The notes: a model not told the origin generated them from the letters alone. 64,000 bases of DNA from Leptospira ilyithenensis (GCF_004771005.1 NZ_RQHV01000032.1:53003-117002); one strand, 5' to 3'. Shown: positions 1-7,987, numbered from the stretch's first letter. Translations and numbers: made by a program.

Positions 1-2
1 TC

Positions 3-59
3 GACGGAATGCAATTGTATGATGATATTACCGTAATGGTAATGAAAAGAAAGGTCTAA
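3..59 (+). CDS. C-terminal end of a SpoIIE/PP2C-type serine phosphatase (partial)
   Basis: Only the last 18 codons are inside the window, running from the left edge to TAA at 57-59. The tail reads DDITVMVMKRK, which matches the usual end of PP2C-like SpoIIE phosphatases, where the final strand carries a DDIT motif with metal-binding aspartates. Such enzymes dephosphorylate anti-sigma-factor antagonists. The next genes are a cyclase and an anti-sigma-type ATPase, which fits a partner-switching cluster. The call rests on a very short fragment. Confidence 0.5.
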   Translation, partial: DGMQLYDDITVMVMKRKV

Positions 60-66
60 GATTCCT

Positions 67-1017
67 GTGAGCAGCGAAGATCTAAAAGCATTGCTGGAGG
101 AAGAACAGGCCAAGTATGCCGAGCTGGAAGTACTTTACCAAAACATTATAGATCATTCCACGGAAGTGGAAAACGAACTTCTGGAAAATAATAAAAAGAT
201 CCAAATGTTTATGGATCGTATGAGGAAATATCTTTCTCCTCAGCTCCATGAGATGATCACCGGTTCCAAAGAAGACGAATCATCAATCAATTCTTACCAA
301 CGGCGCAAACTCACTATCTTTTTCTCGGACATTGTCGGCTTCACAACCATCACGGATTCCATCGAACCGGAAATTCTTTCCGATTGTTTGAACAAGTACC
401 TGGATGTAATGTCCTCCATTGCCATCAAATACGGTGGAACTATTGATAAGTTTATCGGCGATGCCATTATGATCTTCTTTGGGGCACCGGTTTTCGAAAA
501 CGATACTGCTCATGCATTGAATTGTGTAAAAATGGCAATTGAGATGAGAGATAGTCTTCCTGCTTTGGATGAGTATTGGAGAAAATCGGGGATCAACCAC
601 AGCTTGACTTGTCGAATTGGAATTAATACAGGTTATGTTACGGTTGGTAACTTCGGAACCAATGAAAGGATGGATTACACCATCATTGGCGGTCCTGTGA
701 ATGTGGCTTCCCGACTGGAACATGCATCTGAACCCGGCGGAGTACTGATCTCCAATGCAACTAAGTCCCTGATAGACGAATTTATCGAGACCAGACCGAA
801 AGGGGAAATTGTAGTTAAAGGTGTTCACACTCCCATAGAAACCTACCAAGTGATAGGTTTAAAAGAAAACCAAGAGAAGAAGGAAAATCCATTCCTTAAA
901 TTTGACAGTAACGGATTCTTGCTGAAACCGCTACATTTTGATAAAATCAGTACAGATCTGGAAGAAAGACGATTAATGCGATTTGCATTAGAAAAAGCGC
1001 TTGCGGCTTTGAAATAA
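67..1017 (+). CDS. class III adenylate/guanylate cyclase, cytoplasmic
   Basis: This 316-residue protein has a coiled-coil N-terminus (about residues 5-55), a KYLSPQL linker and a class III nucleotidyl cyclase domain (about 80-265). Metal-binding aspartates lie in FFSDIVGFT (D88) and KFIGDAIMIFFG (D132). Lys128 and the Asp of MDYTIIG are the usual adenine-selecting pair, and NVASRLE supplies the transition-state Asn and Arg, so ATP is the likelier substrate. No membrane segment is seen. The start is GTG at 67, seven bases after the upstream stop, with AAAGG at 50-54 as ribosome site, so it is probably translationally coupled to the phosphatase. Input sensing presumably comes through the coiled coil or partner proteins. 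Confidence 0.88.
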   Translation: MSSEDLKALLEEEQAKYAELEVLYQNIIDHSTEVENELLENNKKIQMFMDRMRKYLSPQLHEMITGSKEDESSINSYQRRKLTIFFSDIVGFTTITDSIEPEILSDCLNKYLDVMSSIAIKYGGTIDKFIGDAIMIFFGAPVFENDTAHALNCVKMAIEMRDSLPALDEYWRKSGINHSLTCRIGINTGYVTVGNFGTNERMDYTIIGGPVNVASRLEHASEPGGVLISNATKSLIDEFIETRPKGEIVVKGVHTPIETYQVIGLKENQEKKENPFLKFDSNGFLLKPLHFDKISTDLEERRLMRFALEKALAALK

Positions 1018-1050
1018 TACTATATCCTATTTTCGTTATACACGAGCATT

Positions 1051-1620
1051 ATGCGAAAGTACAGTAATCTAAAATCAATAGACATTTTAAAAACAGAAGC
1101 AGATTCCAGGATCTCGGTTCATTTGAAACCGTTAGACTTAATGTCCCACTGGAGACGGATTGGGATTCTTTCCGACTTTGTTGCTTATTTTTACGGGTTT
1201 TCTTTCATTCCCAATGAAACGGCAACTCCGGAAGCAATGAGAAGTTCGGAAATTGTGAATTCCATCTCAACTGTGTTCAACGAACTTTTGGAAAATGCTG
1301 CAAAATATTCCTACAATGACAAAGCGGATATTGATCTCGAGTTAGCGTATCGAACCAGCTGTTTTGAAATGGTTGTCATCAATTACACAAATGACAAAAG
1401 CCTGGACACTTATGAAGTCAATTTAAAGGAAATCTTCGAGTCGGAAAATCTGGACGATCTTTATATTCAAAAATTAGAATTGAATGAAAATGATCCCCAC
1501 CATTCAGGCATAGGTTTGGTAATGATATTAAAAGATTACCCGATCGAAATGGAAGTCGTTGTAGAAAACAAAGGAGAGATTTCAAAAGTTACAAGCAGGG
1601 TGATTTATTTTACGGATTGA
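1051..1620 (+). CDS. anti-sigma-type ATP-binding protein (HATPase_c_2-like)
   Basis: This 189-residue soluble protein has an N-box-like NELLENAAKYS near residue 80 and a glycine-rich HHSGIGLVMIL near residue 150. That is the layout of GHKL-fold serine kinases and ATP-binding proteins that partner with SpoIIE phosphatases and STAS antagonists. No histidine phospho-acceptor domain is present. It lies 33 bases after the cyclase on the same strand, so the phosphatase, cyclase and ATPase probably form one signalling operon, similar in concept to SiaA/SiaB-type switches. The partner antagonist is not visible next to it. A STAS protein lies far away at 27169-27513. Confidence 0.65.
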   Translation: MRKYSNLKSIDILKTEADSRISVHLKPLDLMSHWRRIGILSDFVAYFYGFSFIPNETATPEAMRSSEIVNSISTVFNELLENAAKYSYNDKADIDLELAYRTSCFEMVVINYTNDKSLDTYEVNLKEIFESENLDDLYIQKLELNENDPHHSGIGLVMILKDYPIEMEVVVENKGEISKVTSRVIYFTD

Positions 1621-2260
1621 TCCGAATCCCATGCACTACTATCTCCAAAAGAGAATTCATTTGTTTTTGTATGATTTCCCTCTCTTCTTCTGTTTTTGTT
1701 AAACGCCAGTATCTTTCATTAATCACCGCAAACCCGTGCACAGCACTCCAAACGCTCATAGCAAGGGTTTCCGTGGTGAAATCATTTCTGAAAACATTGT
1801 CGGCTTGGCCCATCTCTACAATTCTATATAAACCCATATAGGCTTCTTTGCCTACTTGTTGCAGGTCATCAGGAGGTTCCATATCGCAATTCACCTCTCC
1901 ACCAAACATCAATTCCGTCCTTCTGGGATGAAGAAGAACCAAATGGATATAAGCGGCACCTGCGGCATTCAGTTTCGGGATAGCACCTTCATTTTCTTTC
2001 CACGCGAGGTCCATAGCATCACGCAGATCGGAGAACCCGCGGGTAGCTAAAGCAAAGAGAAGATCCAGTTTGCTTGGAAAGTGCCGGTAAGGCGCTGAAT
2101 GGCTTACACCTAAATCTGAAGCGACATCCCTGAGACTCAAGGCTTGTACCCCTTTTTCCTCTAAAATCGCTTCAGAATGCAAGAGAACCATGTTTCTTAG
2201 GTCACCATGGTGGTATGACTCGGAAGTCTGTTTGGAAGTTTTGTTTTCTTTTTTTTTCAT
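1610..2260 (-). CDS. TetR family transcriptional regulator (WHG-type C-terminus)
   Basis: This 216-residue regulator has a TetR helix-turn-helix at about residues 22-70, seen in LSLRDVASDLGVS followed by the HSAPYRHFPSK recognition region. The C-terminal ligand domain contains WSAVHGFA, typical of the WHG-type TetR subfamily. Its 3' end overlaps the converging ATP-binding gene by 11 bases. It is divergent from the membrane operon starting at 2357, with a palindrome between them, so the usual inference is autorepression plus control of that operon. The effector is unknown. Confidence 0.88.
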   Translation of the reverse strand: MKKKENKTSKQTSESYHHGDLRNMVLLHSEAILEEKGVQALSLRDVASDLGVSHSAPYRHFPSKLDLLFALATRGFSDLRDAMDLAWKENEGAIPKLNAAGAAYIHLVLLHPRRTELMFGGEVNCDMEPPDDLQQVGKEAYMGLYRIVEMGQADNVFRNDFTTETLAMSVWSAVHGFAVINERYWRLTKTEEEREIIQKQMNSLLEIVVHGIRINP

Positions 2261-2284
2261 AAATGTTTGCAGTGTCTACTTTTT

Positions 2285-2324
2285 ATGTTGACATCGACTA
2301 CTTACATATATACACTGTCAACAT
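2285..2324. promoter_or_regulatory. TetR operator candidate over the promoter of the 2357 operon
   Basis: ATGTTGACA (2285-2293) and TGTCAACAT (2316-2324) are a perfect 9-base inverted repeat 22 bases apart. The left arm contains TTGACA (2288-2293), and 17 bases further on TACACT (2311-2316) can serve as the -10, so the repeat brackets a plausible sigma-70 promoter reading toward the membrane operon. The right arm gives TTGACA on the other strand, facing the TetR gene. Binding by the neighbouring TetR is inference. Confidence 0.5.
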
Positions 2325-2356
2325 CAAATTGAATTCAAAACGCAGAGGAGTCAACC

Positions 2357-3313
2357 ATGTCTTTTATTTCAAACCTCGCCTCAAAAGGAAAAAACCCGTT
2401 ATATGCAAACGGGATGCTTATGGGAATTGCATTGGTCTTTCTTCTTCCTTTGTATTTCTTAGATGAACGAATGATACTTTCCGTCCCGATTTGGACAAAG
2501 CCGATCAAGTTTTCAATCTCAGTGGCTCTCTATTCCTTCACGTTGGTATGGATTTTACAAATTTCCGGACTTTCAAACAAATCCGCGCATCGTTTGTCTT
2601 GGATACTCACGGTCACTTCCCTACTTGAAATCGTATGCATTTACCTCCAATCCGGTAGAGGTATAGAAAGCCATTTCAACGTAAGCACTCCTTTGAACGG
2701 TTTTATTTTTTCCTTAATGGGAATTAGTATCACTATATTCTGGATTGCTCATCTTTTGATTGCAGTCCTTGTAATCCGTAAATCAGGAATCCATCCTTTA
2801 TTAAGAGAAAGTCTGGTTTGGGGACTGGGAATCGCAGCCTACGGAATGATCTTAGGTTTTGTTATGACGGAGCCCAGACCGGAACAAATTGCTGAAATGC
2901 AAAAAGGAATATTTACCGCAAGCGGCGGTCATACATTCGGAGGGGCGGACGGCGGACAAGGGATCAGTTTTTTCGGATGGAGTAAAGTAGCGGGTGATAT
3001 GCGGGTTCCTCACTTTTTCGGAATGCATGCTATGCAATTTTTTTCAGTCCTGGCTTGGATTTTTTCCATGAGAGAAGGATACAAAAAGAATCTCTCGGAT
3101 ATTGTATCGTTACGACTGTTCGGAATTTCATATCTTTCAACGACAATCCTAATGCAGATACAAGCATTAGCCGGTGAATCTCTGTTCGTCCCTAGTTTTA
3201 AATTCCAAATTGCATACTCGACATCTTTGTCTCTTTCCATTTTAGGAATCATTTTGATTGTCTCGAATTTTAAACTAAAAAAACAAATTTCAAAACCAGG
3301 AGAAGTTTTATGA
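2357..3313 (+). CDS. multi-pass membrane protein of unknown function
   Basis: This 318-residue protein has about eight predicted hydrophobic segments. A conserved-looking loop near residues 195-235 is rich in Gly, Asp and His and contains GGADGGQGISFFGWS, followed by RVPHFFGMHAMQF with two histidines at a membrane boundary, as in metal- or heme-binding membrane proteins. I do not recognise a named family. AGGAG at 2346-2350 sets the start. Its stop overlaps the start of the ABA4-like gene (ATGA), so the two are co-translated, and both should be controlled by the divergent TetR. Confidence 0.75.
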   Translation: MSFISNLASKGKNPLYANGMLMGIALVFLLPLYFLDERMILSVPIWTKPIKFSISVALYSFTLVWILQISGLSNKSAHRLSWILTVTSLLEIVCIYLQSGRGIESHFNVSTPLNGFIFSLMGISITIFWIAHLLIAVLVIRKSGIHPLLRESLVWGLGIAAYGMILGFVMTEPRPEQIAEMQKGIFTASGGHTFGGADGGQGISFFGWSKVAGDMRVPHFFGMHAMQFFSVLAWIFSMREGYKKNLSDIVSLRLFGISYLSTTILMQIQALAGESLFVPSFKFQIAYSTSLSLSILGIILIVSNFKLKKQISKPGEVL

Positions 3314-3750
3314 ATCCAGAAACGGTATTTCAAATAGCAAGCAAGGTTGCAGTGATCGGTTGGCTTATATTGATCATTGCACCGAACTGGAAATATACAA
3401 AGAACATCACTACAATCCTAATCTCAACCCTTGCTTTCGGAGGACTGTATGCTTTCTTTATCGGAACCAGTTTTGGTGAAGCGGAAGGCGGCTTTAGCAG
3501 CCTTACAGACGTAAGAAAGTTATTTATGAATGACCGGGCCCTACTCGCCGGTTGGATTCATTATCTGTCTTTTGATCTGTTTATAGGAACCTGGGAAATC
3601 GAAAATGCAAAGTCTCTCGGTGTCTCAAGATGGTTCGTTCTTCCTTGCCAAATCCTTACCTTTCTATTCGGGCCGATCGGTTTGTTATTGTATTTTCTGA
3701 TAAGATTGGCGGTTACCAAAAATATCAAACAAGGTAATACATTTGCCTAA
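3310..3750 (+). CDS. ABA4-like (DUF4281) membrane protein
   Basis: This 146-residue protein has four hydrophobic helices. WIHYLSFDLFIGTWEIE followed by LPCQILTFLFGPIGLLLY is the hallmark of the ABA4-like family, named after the plant protein needed for neoxanthin formation. The bacterial members have no settled function, so a role in carotenoid chemistry here is only a suggestion from the family name. It overlaps the preceding membrane gene by four bases (ATGA) and is the last gene of the operon. Confidence 0.8.
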   Translation: MNPETVFQIASKVAVIGWLILIIAPNWKYTKNITTILISTLAFGGLYAFFIGTSFGEAEGGFSSLTDVRKLFMNDRALLAGWIHYLSFDLFIGTWEIENAKSLGVSRWFVLPCQILTFLFGPIGLLLYFLIRLAVTKNIKQGNTFA

Positions 3751-3757
3751 GCTAAGG

Positions 3758-3910
3758 CAAAAAGGCGAATGTATTTGAAAAATTTTGTAGGAGTTCGGGG
3801 AAAGGGAGGACTATTTAGCGGGGTTGTGTTAGGTGGGAGTTTGCAGCCCACGACCCTCACCCCCCAACCCTAAACAGGGTGGGGGCTTTAAAGACCCGCT
3901 TCCCTGATTA
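3758..3910. repeat. dispersed intergenic repeat, copy A (truncated)
   Basis: This stretch resembles 54573-54735. The best part is 3846-3887 against 54664-54705, both 42 bases and nearly identical, starting GCCCACGACCCTCACC. Both copies carry TGTTAGGTGG shortly upstream and TATGTCA about 21 bases downstream. The core can fold: ACCCT and AGGGT pair around AAAC, extended by runs of C and G. The right half seen in the second copy is missing. No open frame is supported. It may also act as a terminator between the convergent genes at 3750 and 3948. Confidence 0.7.
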
Positions 3911-3947
3911 TGTCATATTATCATCATCTATGCAGAAACGAAACCAA

Positions 3948-5606
3948 CTAACCACCATAAACTGCAAGTAAAGAAAGAATCCTTTGAAACTTGGCTTTTT
4001 TTTCCTCATCCCCTTCCAATTCCGCGTTTTCAAGTTCGTGAGTGGCAAAGTCCCTTCCGCTTTTTCCATTTTTTCCCAAAAGTTTTGCATCAGCGCCCGC
4101 TTCCAATAATAAAGCTAGTACGGATGTATTTCCATATCTGCACGCTTCATGCAATGCAGCAAAACCTTGGTTATCCAGGAGATGAATGTTCGCACCTGAC
4201 TGGATGAGTTTTTTTGCTATAGTCGGTTCACAAAACATAGAACACCAATGTAGTGACGTCATACCACTGTTAGACTGATGATCAACATTGGCGTGTAAAG
4301 GCAATATCGCATCGAGAAGTAAGACTTTGTCTTTGAGCGCCATTTCATTATTTTGGCAAATTTTAAAGAGAGGAGTTTCTCCGTTTTTATCCAAAAAGTT
4401 CGGATTTGCCCCTTTCTCCAATAGAAGAAGTCCGCACTTTGCACCAAGCCCGTAAAATGATTCATGTAAAATATTAAAACCGAACGGATTTACCTTTGTA
4501 TCCTCAACCAGATAATCAATAGGTAAACCGGAATCCAATAATGCGGAAAGACTTATATGATCATCCTTTTGGATGGCGACGGAAGGGTCTCTTTCCAAAG
4601 GACCAGTAGGTGTTTGTTCATTATTTCCTGAAATCTTCTGGATCTCATCAGGAAATCTTTTTTTAAATACCTGTAAAAACGCAAACTCGAGAGAAGGATG
4701 ATTTTTTATTTTACCTTCAATGATCGCCCATATAGAGTTAGACGGCAATACATGATTGGCAAGAAAAAAGACAAGAGATTCCATCATCTTCTTTTCCGAT
4801 AAAATAAAGTTGAATACCACATTTTCAGCAGAGAAACTGAACTTATGAGAATCCGAAGAAGAATCAACTACCCAGGATTCAATCAAAAGTTCGAGTAATT
4901 GTAATTTCTCTTCTTCCGTAAGTCGAGTGAAACATTCCTGAAGATATAAAATGCTTCCTGCCAACGAATAGGCTTTTGCAGAAACAAAGTTAGACAGATA
5001 ACTCGGAAGATTCTTATCATAGCTACCGTTTTCCAGAAAGTTGATGATATGCATCTTTTCCGCTTTATAACGCCCGTACAAATACGTTTTATCCGGATCG
5101 GGAAGTGCCAGATAGATAAGTCCTGTGACTGCGGATTCCGTTTCTTCAATTACGGTTATAGAAAGTCTATAACTGGAGTTAGTGGAAAAATTTCTAAGTC
5201 CTAAAATCTGCCTTTGAGGGCTGCCCGGATCCCCGGGAATCACATCAAATCGGAAACCTTTGATTTTTCTAGGATATGACAAACCAAGAATAGAAATAGA
5301 TAAGTCCTTTTTCAAATTTCCGGCGGAAGAAGGAATAATTTCCAATTTATCCTCGATCCAACAAAAACTTAATTCTTCGTATTTTTTCCCTTCAAACCAA
5401 CCGATGACAGGATTTGTAGGCAAATCACCTGAGAAGTTTAGATTATAAGAAAACGCTGAACCGATTTGGGCATTGGTACTTTTAAAATTAAAACTATTTT
5501 CAAAACGACAAAACTTACAGAAAAATTTTCCTTTTTTTCCAAGGATCTTAGCTTCTGAAATGTGATGCTGCGCACGGCAATGAGTGCAAGTAAGAACTGC
5601 TTTCAT
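3948..5606 (-). CDS. zinc-ribbon and ankyrin-repeat protein
   Basis: This 552-residue protein opens with two CxxC pairs (CTHC at 7-10, CKFC at 30-33), a zinc-ribbon-like knuckle close to the start. A central region of about 300 residues is not recognised. The C-terminal 170 residues hold about four ankyrin repeats, for example TPLFKICQ, TSLHWCSM and AALHEACRYGN with GANPN, GANIH and GADAK turns. No signal peptide or membrane segment is seen, so it is probably cytoplasmic and binds other proteins. It is transcribed alone, divergent from 5713. Confidence 0.8.
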   Translation of the reverse strand: MKAVLTCTHCRAQHHISEAKILGKKGKFFCKFCRFENSFNFKSTNAQIGSAFSYNLNFSGDLPTNPVIGWFEGKKYEELSFCWIEDKLEIIPSSAGNLKKDLSISILGLSYPRKIKGFRFDVIPGDPGSPQRQILGLRNFSTNSSYRLSITVIEETESAVTGLIYLALPDPDKTYLYGRYKAEKMHIINFLENGSYDKNLPSYLSNFVSAKAYSLAGSILYLQECFTRLTEEEKLQLLELLIESWVVDSSSDSHKFSFSAENVVFNFILSEKKMMESLVFFLANHVLPSNSIWAIIEGKIKNHPSLEFAFLQVFKKRFPDEIQKISGNNEQTPTGPLERDPSVAIQKDDHISLSALLDSGLPIDYLVEDTKVNPFGFNILHESFYGLGAKCGLLLLEKGANPNFLDKNGETPLFKICQNNEMALKDKVLLLDAILPLHANVDHQSNSGMTSLHWCSMFCEPTIAKKLIQSGANIHLLDNQGFAALHEACRYGNTSVLALLLEAGADAKLLGKNGKSGRDFATHELENAELEGDEEKKAKFQRILSLLAVYGG

Positions 5607-5712
5607 GTCAAAATAGGTACTTATAGAAAAGATCGTTTTTTAAAAACAAGCAATCCAATTTTCATTTTTAGCCACTTGACAATCTGGAAAAAACAAATCA
5701 CCTGAATCATTT

Positions 5713-6549
5713 ATGTCCAAGAATCAATATCTTATCGTTGGTGGTTCCGGGGAAGCCGGACAATCTGCCCTTCAAACCTTACGTAATATTGCGCCGGATG
5801 CCGTTCTCATTGCATCTACAACTAGCGAATCAAATGTGGAAGGTGCGGATATTACCTTAAAGCGAATTTTCGCAGATCAGAATATAGTGACTAGTGTAAA
5901 GGAACAATTAAAAACAAACCATCTCTCTTCGGAATGGGAAGCTATCATTTATACGCCTGCCTTAGGGGAAGTGGGATTTCCGATCCGGACTACCACAAAA
6001 AAAGCACTGTCTGGCGCTTTGAGTATTTCTTACGATCCGATGATCCTTCTCGAAACCGAATTCAAACCAAGACTCACTGTTGCTTACTCTGCATTCTATT
6101 GGCTACCGCATACATATTCCTTTTACGGTTCGATGGGATATGTAAAAAAGAAAATGGATGAATGGGCGTTCGCTTCCCCGACTAACAGAAGAATCATTCG
6201 TGCCGGAACTTTTTTCTCAAAAAGCGTTCGAGGAATCTCTTTAATTTTGCAACGATCCATTAAAAAAACGGATCATCCGGAAATGAACCTATTGAAAGAA
6301 GAATGGGAAAAATCCGGTAAAAAATTCCAAGACTTCTTTTTGGATTATGCTTGGATGCACGAAAAGAAAGCCTTCCAAGAAAAATTTCCGAATATTCCCT
6401 ATCGACATACAAGTAGAGATGATTTAGGACGCGGACTTAAGCTTGCCTTGCAAGGGAACTTCCCTGTTACGACCGTATTAGGTGACTGGGAATGGACGGA
6501 AGATAAGATGCCGGATTTGCCCGAATGGTTTCAATCTTCGTCCGAATAA
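5713..6549 (+). CDS. Rossmann-fold NAD(P)-binding protein, SDR-like, unknown substrate
   Basis: This 278-residue protein starts with YLIVGGSGEAGQSAL, a dinucleotide-binding GxxGxxG-type loop at residues 9-15. GYVKKKMDEW near residue 145 could be the Tyr-x3-Lys pair of short-chain dehydrogenases. It lacks a signal peptide. TTGACA at 5676-5681 is a possible -35 in the 106-base divergent region, but I see no convincing -10. The gene stands alone and ends before a strong hairpin at 6606-6645. The substrate cannot be inferred. Confidence 0.7.
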   Translation: MSKNQYLIVGGSGEAGQSALQTLRNIAPDAVLIASTTSESNVEGADITLKRIFADQNIVTSVKEQLKTNHLSSEWEAIIYTPALGEVGFPIRTTTKKALSGALSISYDPMILLETEFKPRLTVAYSAFYWLPHTYSFYGSMGYVKKKMDEWAFASPTNRRIIRAGTFFSKSVRGISLILQRSIKKTDHPEMNLLKEEWEKSGKKFQDFFLDYAWMHEKKAFQEKFPNIPYRHTSRDDLGRGLKLALQGNFPVTTVLGDWEWTEDKMPDLPEWFQSSSE

Positions 6550-6605
6550 TTCTATATTCAAAAAAATAGCTGCTCATTTTTTAAATAAACAAATCTTATT
6601 TGATG

Positions 6606-6645
6606 GAATACTTATCAAGTGGCGAAAACCATTTGATAAGTATTC
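6606..6645. terminator. bidirectional terminator hairpin
   Basis: GAATACTTATCAA (6606-6618) and TTGATAAGTATTC (6633-6645) are perfectly inverted, and the stem extends inward through GTGG/CCAT to 17 pairs with one G-T wobble, leaving a six-base loop. It sits between the converging genes ending at 6549 and 6670, and a T-rich stretch follows it. This is the expected place and shape for a shared intrinsic terminator. Confidence 0.7.
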
Positions 6646-6669
6646 ATTTTCTATAATCTCCTGATCGAT

Positions 6670-6933
6670 TTAAGTTCCGTCTGATTTTTTTTCCGGTGGT
6701 TTGATTCCGCATTTCTCAAATGCAGCCTTTGCCAGTTCCGGGTCTCTTTTCGTCCCTTGCGTCGGTTTTCCGAGACTTTCATCCAAACATTTCTTTTGTT
6801 CTTCCGTTAATTTTCCTCTAGGTTCACGCCCCTCCCTTTCTCCGTTTTTACCTTCTTTCCCTTCCCAAGCAAAGACTGCAAAACTCAAAAACATAACGAC
6901 CATCAATTGAGTTGTTCCTAATACCGCTTTCAT
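6670..6933 (-). CDS. small exported protein with two cysteines
   Basis: The ATG at 6931-6933 is chosen over an earlier in-frame ATG at 6952-6954, because GGGAG lies 5-6 bases upstream of it and it gives a clean signal peptide starting MKAVLGTTQLMVVMFLSF. The mature protein is about 65 residues, charged, with KLTEEQKKCLDESL and AFEKCGIKPP. The two cysteines could form one disulfide. It resembles short periplasmic proteins of proteobacteria and spirochaetes in layout, but no function is known. It converges on the 5713 gene. Confidence 0.7.
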   Translation of the reverse strand: MKAVLGTTQLMVVMFLSFAVFAWEGKEGKNGEREGREPRGKLTEEQKKCLDESLGKPTQGTKRDPELAKAAFEKCGIKPPEKKSDGT

Positions 6934-7051
6934 CAATTCTCCCGTTCGATTCAAAAGATTGAAATCAAATACATATAAAAGAACCCATCCGAGGGCAAAA
7001 GGTTCCCGAAATTCCTACAAAAATAAATTTTATTTAAATCAGGAAAAATAC

Positions 7052-7114
7052 GCAACAAAAAGGTTGCCTTTTTTGACTTACCGGATATCATGCAATCAAA
7101 AGGTTGCATGATAT
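7052..7114. promoter_or_regulatory. promoter with two operator-like repeats before the SRPBCC/ArsR pair
   Basis: GCAACAAAAAGGTTGC (7052-7067) and GCAATCAAAAGGTTGC (7092-7107) are two near-identical palindromic boxes exactly 40 bases apart. The second is part of a perfect 11-base inverted repeat, ATATCATGCAA (7085-7095) with TTGCATGATAT (7104-7114), whose loop holds the ribosome site AAAAGG and whose right arm touches the ATG at 7113. TTGCCT (7064-7069) and TATCAT (7086-7091) with 16-base spacing make a plausible promoter inside the array. Binding by the ArsR protein at 7546 is inferred. Confidence 0.55.
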
Positions 7115-7565
7115 GAAAGATCGTATTGAAAAAAGCATAGAACTGAAAGCACCGATTTCCCGGGTTTGGCGCGCGTTAACAGATCATCGTGAGTTCGGCG
7201 AATGGTTTCGGGTGAAACTGGATGGCCCGTTTGTGCCCGGCCGGATTTCACGGGGACATATCACTTACCCAGGCTACGAACATCTCGAATGGCAGGTTAC
7301 AATTCAAAAAATGGAACCAGAACGATTCTTTTCCTTTACTTGGCACCCTTATGCAATCGATCCGAAAGTCGATTATTCGAAAGAAATACCTACAACGGTG
7401 GAATTCAGATTGAAGGAAATTCCCGGTGGTACATTGCTATCTCTTACCGAATCCGGCTTTGACAAAGTACCAAGTGATCGCAGGTTCGATGCATTCCGTA
7501 TGAATGAAGGCGGTTGGGAAGAACAAATGAAAAACATAGAAACTCATGTCGCGCGTAACCCGTAA
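7113..7565 (+). CDS. SRPBCC/AHSA1-domain protein
   Basis: This is an about 150-residue START-like protein of the AHSA1 family: KAPISRVWRALTDHREFGEWF at the N-terminus, FSFTWHPY in the middle and GGWEEQMKNIE at the end. These proteins form a hydrophobic cavity and are often paired with ArsR regulators in bacteria, but the ligand is unknown. ATG at 7113 is preferred to TTG at 7104 because AAAAGG (7098-7103) is then nine bases upstream. It overlaps the next gene (ArsR) by 20 bases, indicating translational coupling. Confidence 0.85.
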   Translation: MKDRIEKSIELKAPISRVWRALTDHREFGEWFRVKLDGPFVPGRISRGHITYPGYEHLEWQVTIQKMEPERFFSFTWHPYAIDPKVDYSKEIPTTVEFRLKEIPGGTLLSLTESGFDKVPSDRRFDAFRMNEGGWEEQMKNIETHVARNP

Positions 7566-7899
7566 AAAAACTTCCTCAAAACGGAAAACGCATGCACCTG
7601 TTTTTGCAGCACTCGGAGATGAAACACGATTAACCTTAATCGCAAAACTTTGTTTAGGTAGGCCGCGTTCCATTTCTCAACTCACGGAAGGCACAAAACT
7701 TTCGAGACAAGCAATCACCAAACATTTATTAGTATTAGAAAATGCGGGAATCGTAAAAAGCGTACGTAACGGCAGAGAAAGTCTGTTTGAATTTGACGCT
7801 AACCCGATAGAGGAAATCAAAGGATACCTGAACCAAGTCTCCCAACAATGGGACAAGACCCTTCTCAGATTAAAATCGTTTGTAGAGAATGAGGATTAA
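7546..7899 (+). CDS. ArsR family transcriptional regulator (first module)
   Basis: This 117-residue winged-helix protein has FAALGDETRLTLIAKL as the first helices, SISQLTEGTKLSRQAITKHL as the helix-turn-helix and ENAGIVKSVRNGRESLFEF as the wing. No cysteine metal site typical of the arsenic sensors is present, so it is more likely a non-metal ArsR/SdpR-type repressor. It follows the SRPBCC gene with a 20-base overlap. The operator-like boxes upstream of 7113 suggest autoregulation of this pair. Confidence 0.88.
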   Translation: MSRVTRKKTSSKRKTHAPVFAALGDETRLTLIAKLCLGRPRSISQLTEGTKLSRQAITKHLLVLENAGIVKSVRNGRESLFEFDANPIEEIKGYLNQVSQQWDKTLLRLKSFVENED

Positions 7900-7987
7900 T
7901 TTTTCGCGGAAACCTTTGGAATATTCGGTATTCCACCGCTTCGGAAACAAAAGAGTCTTTGCAAAAAACGATCGGCTGCAATTAAAA

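Noticed and set aside
283..849. Long minus-strand reading frame inside the cyclase gene
   Set aside because: It lies fully antisense to a cyclase with intact catalytic motifs and resembles no protein family.
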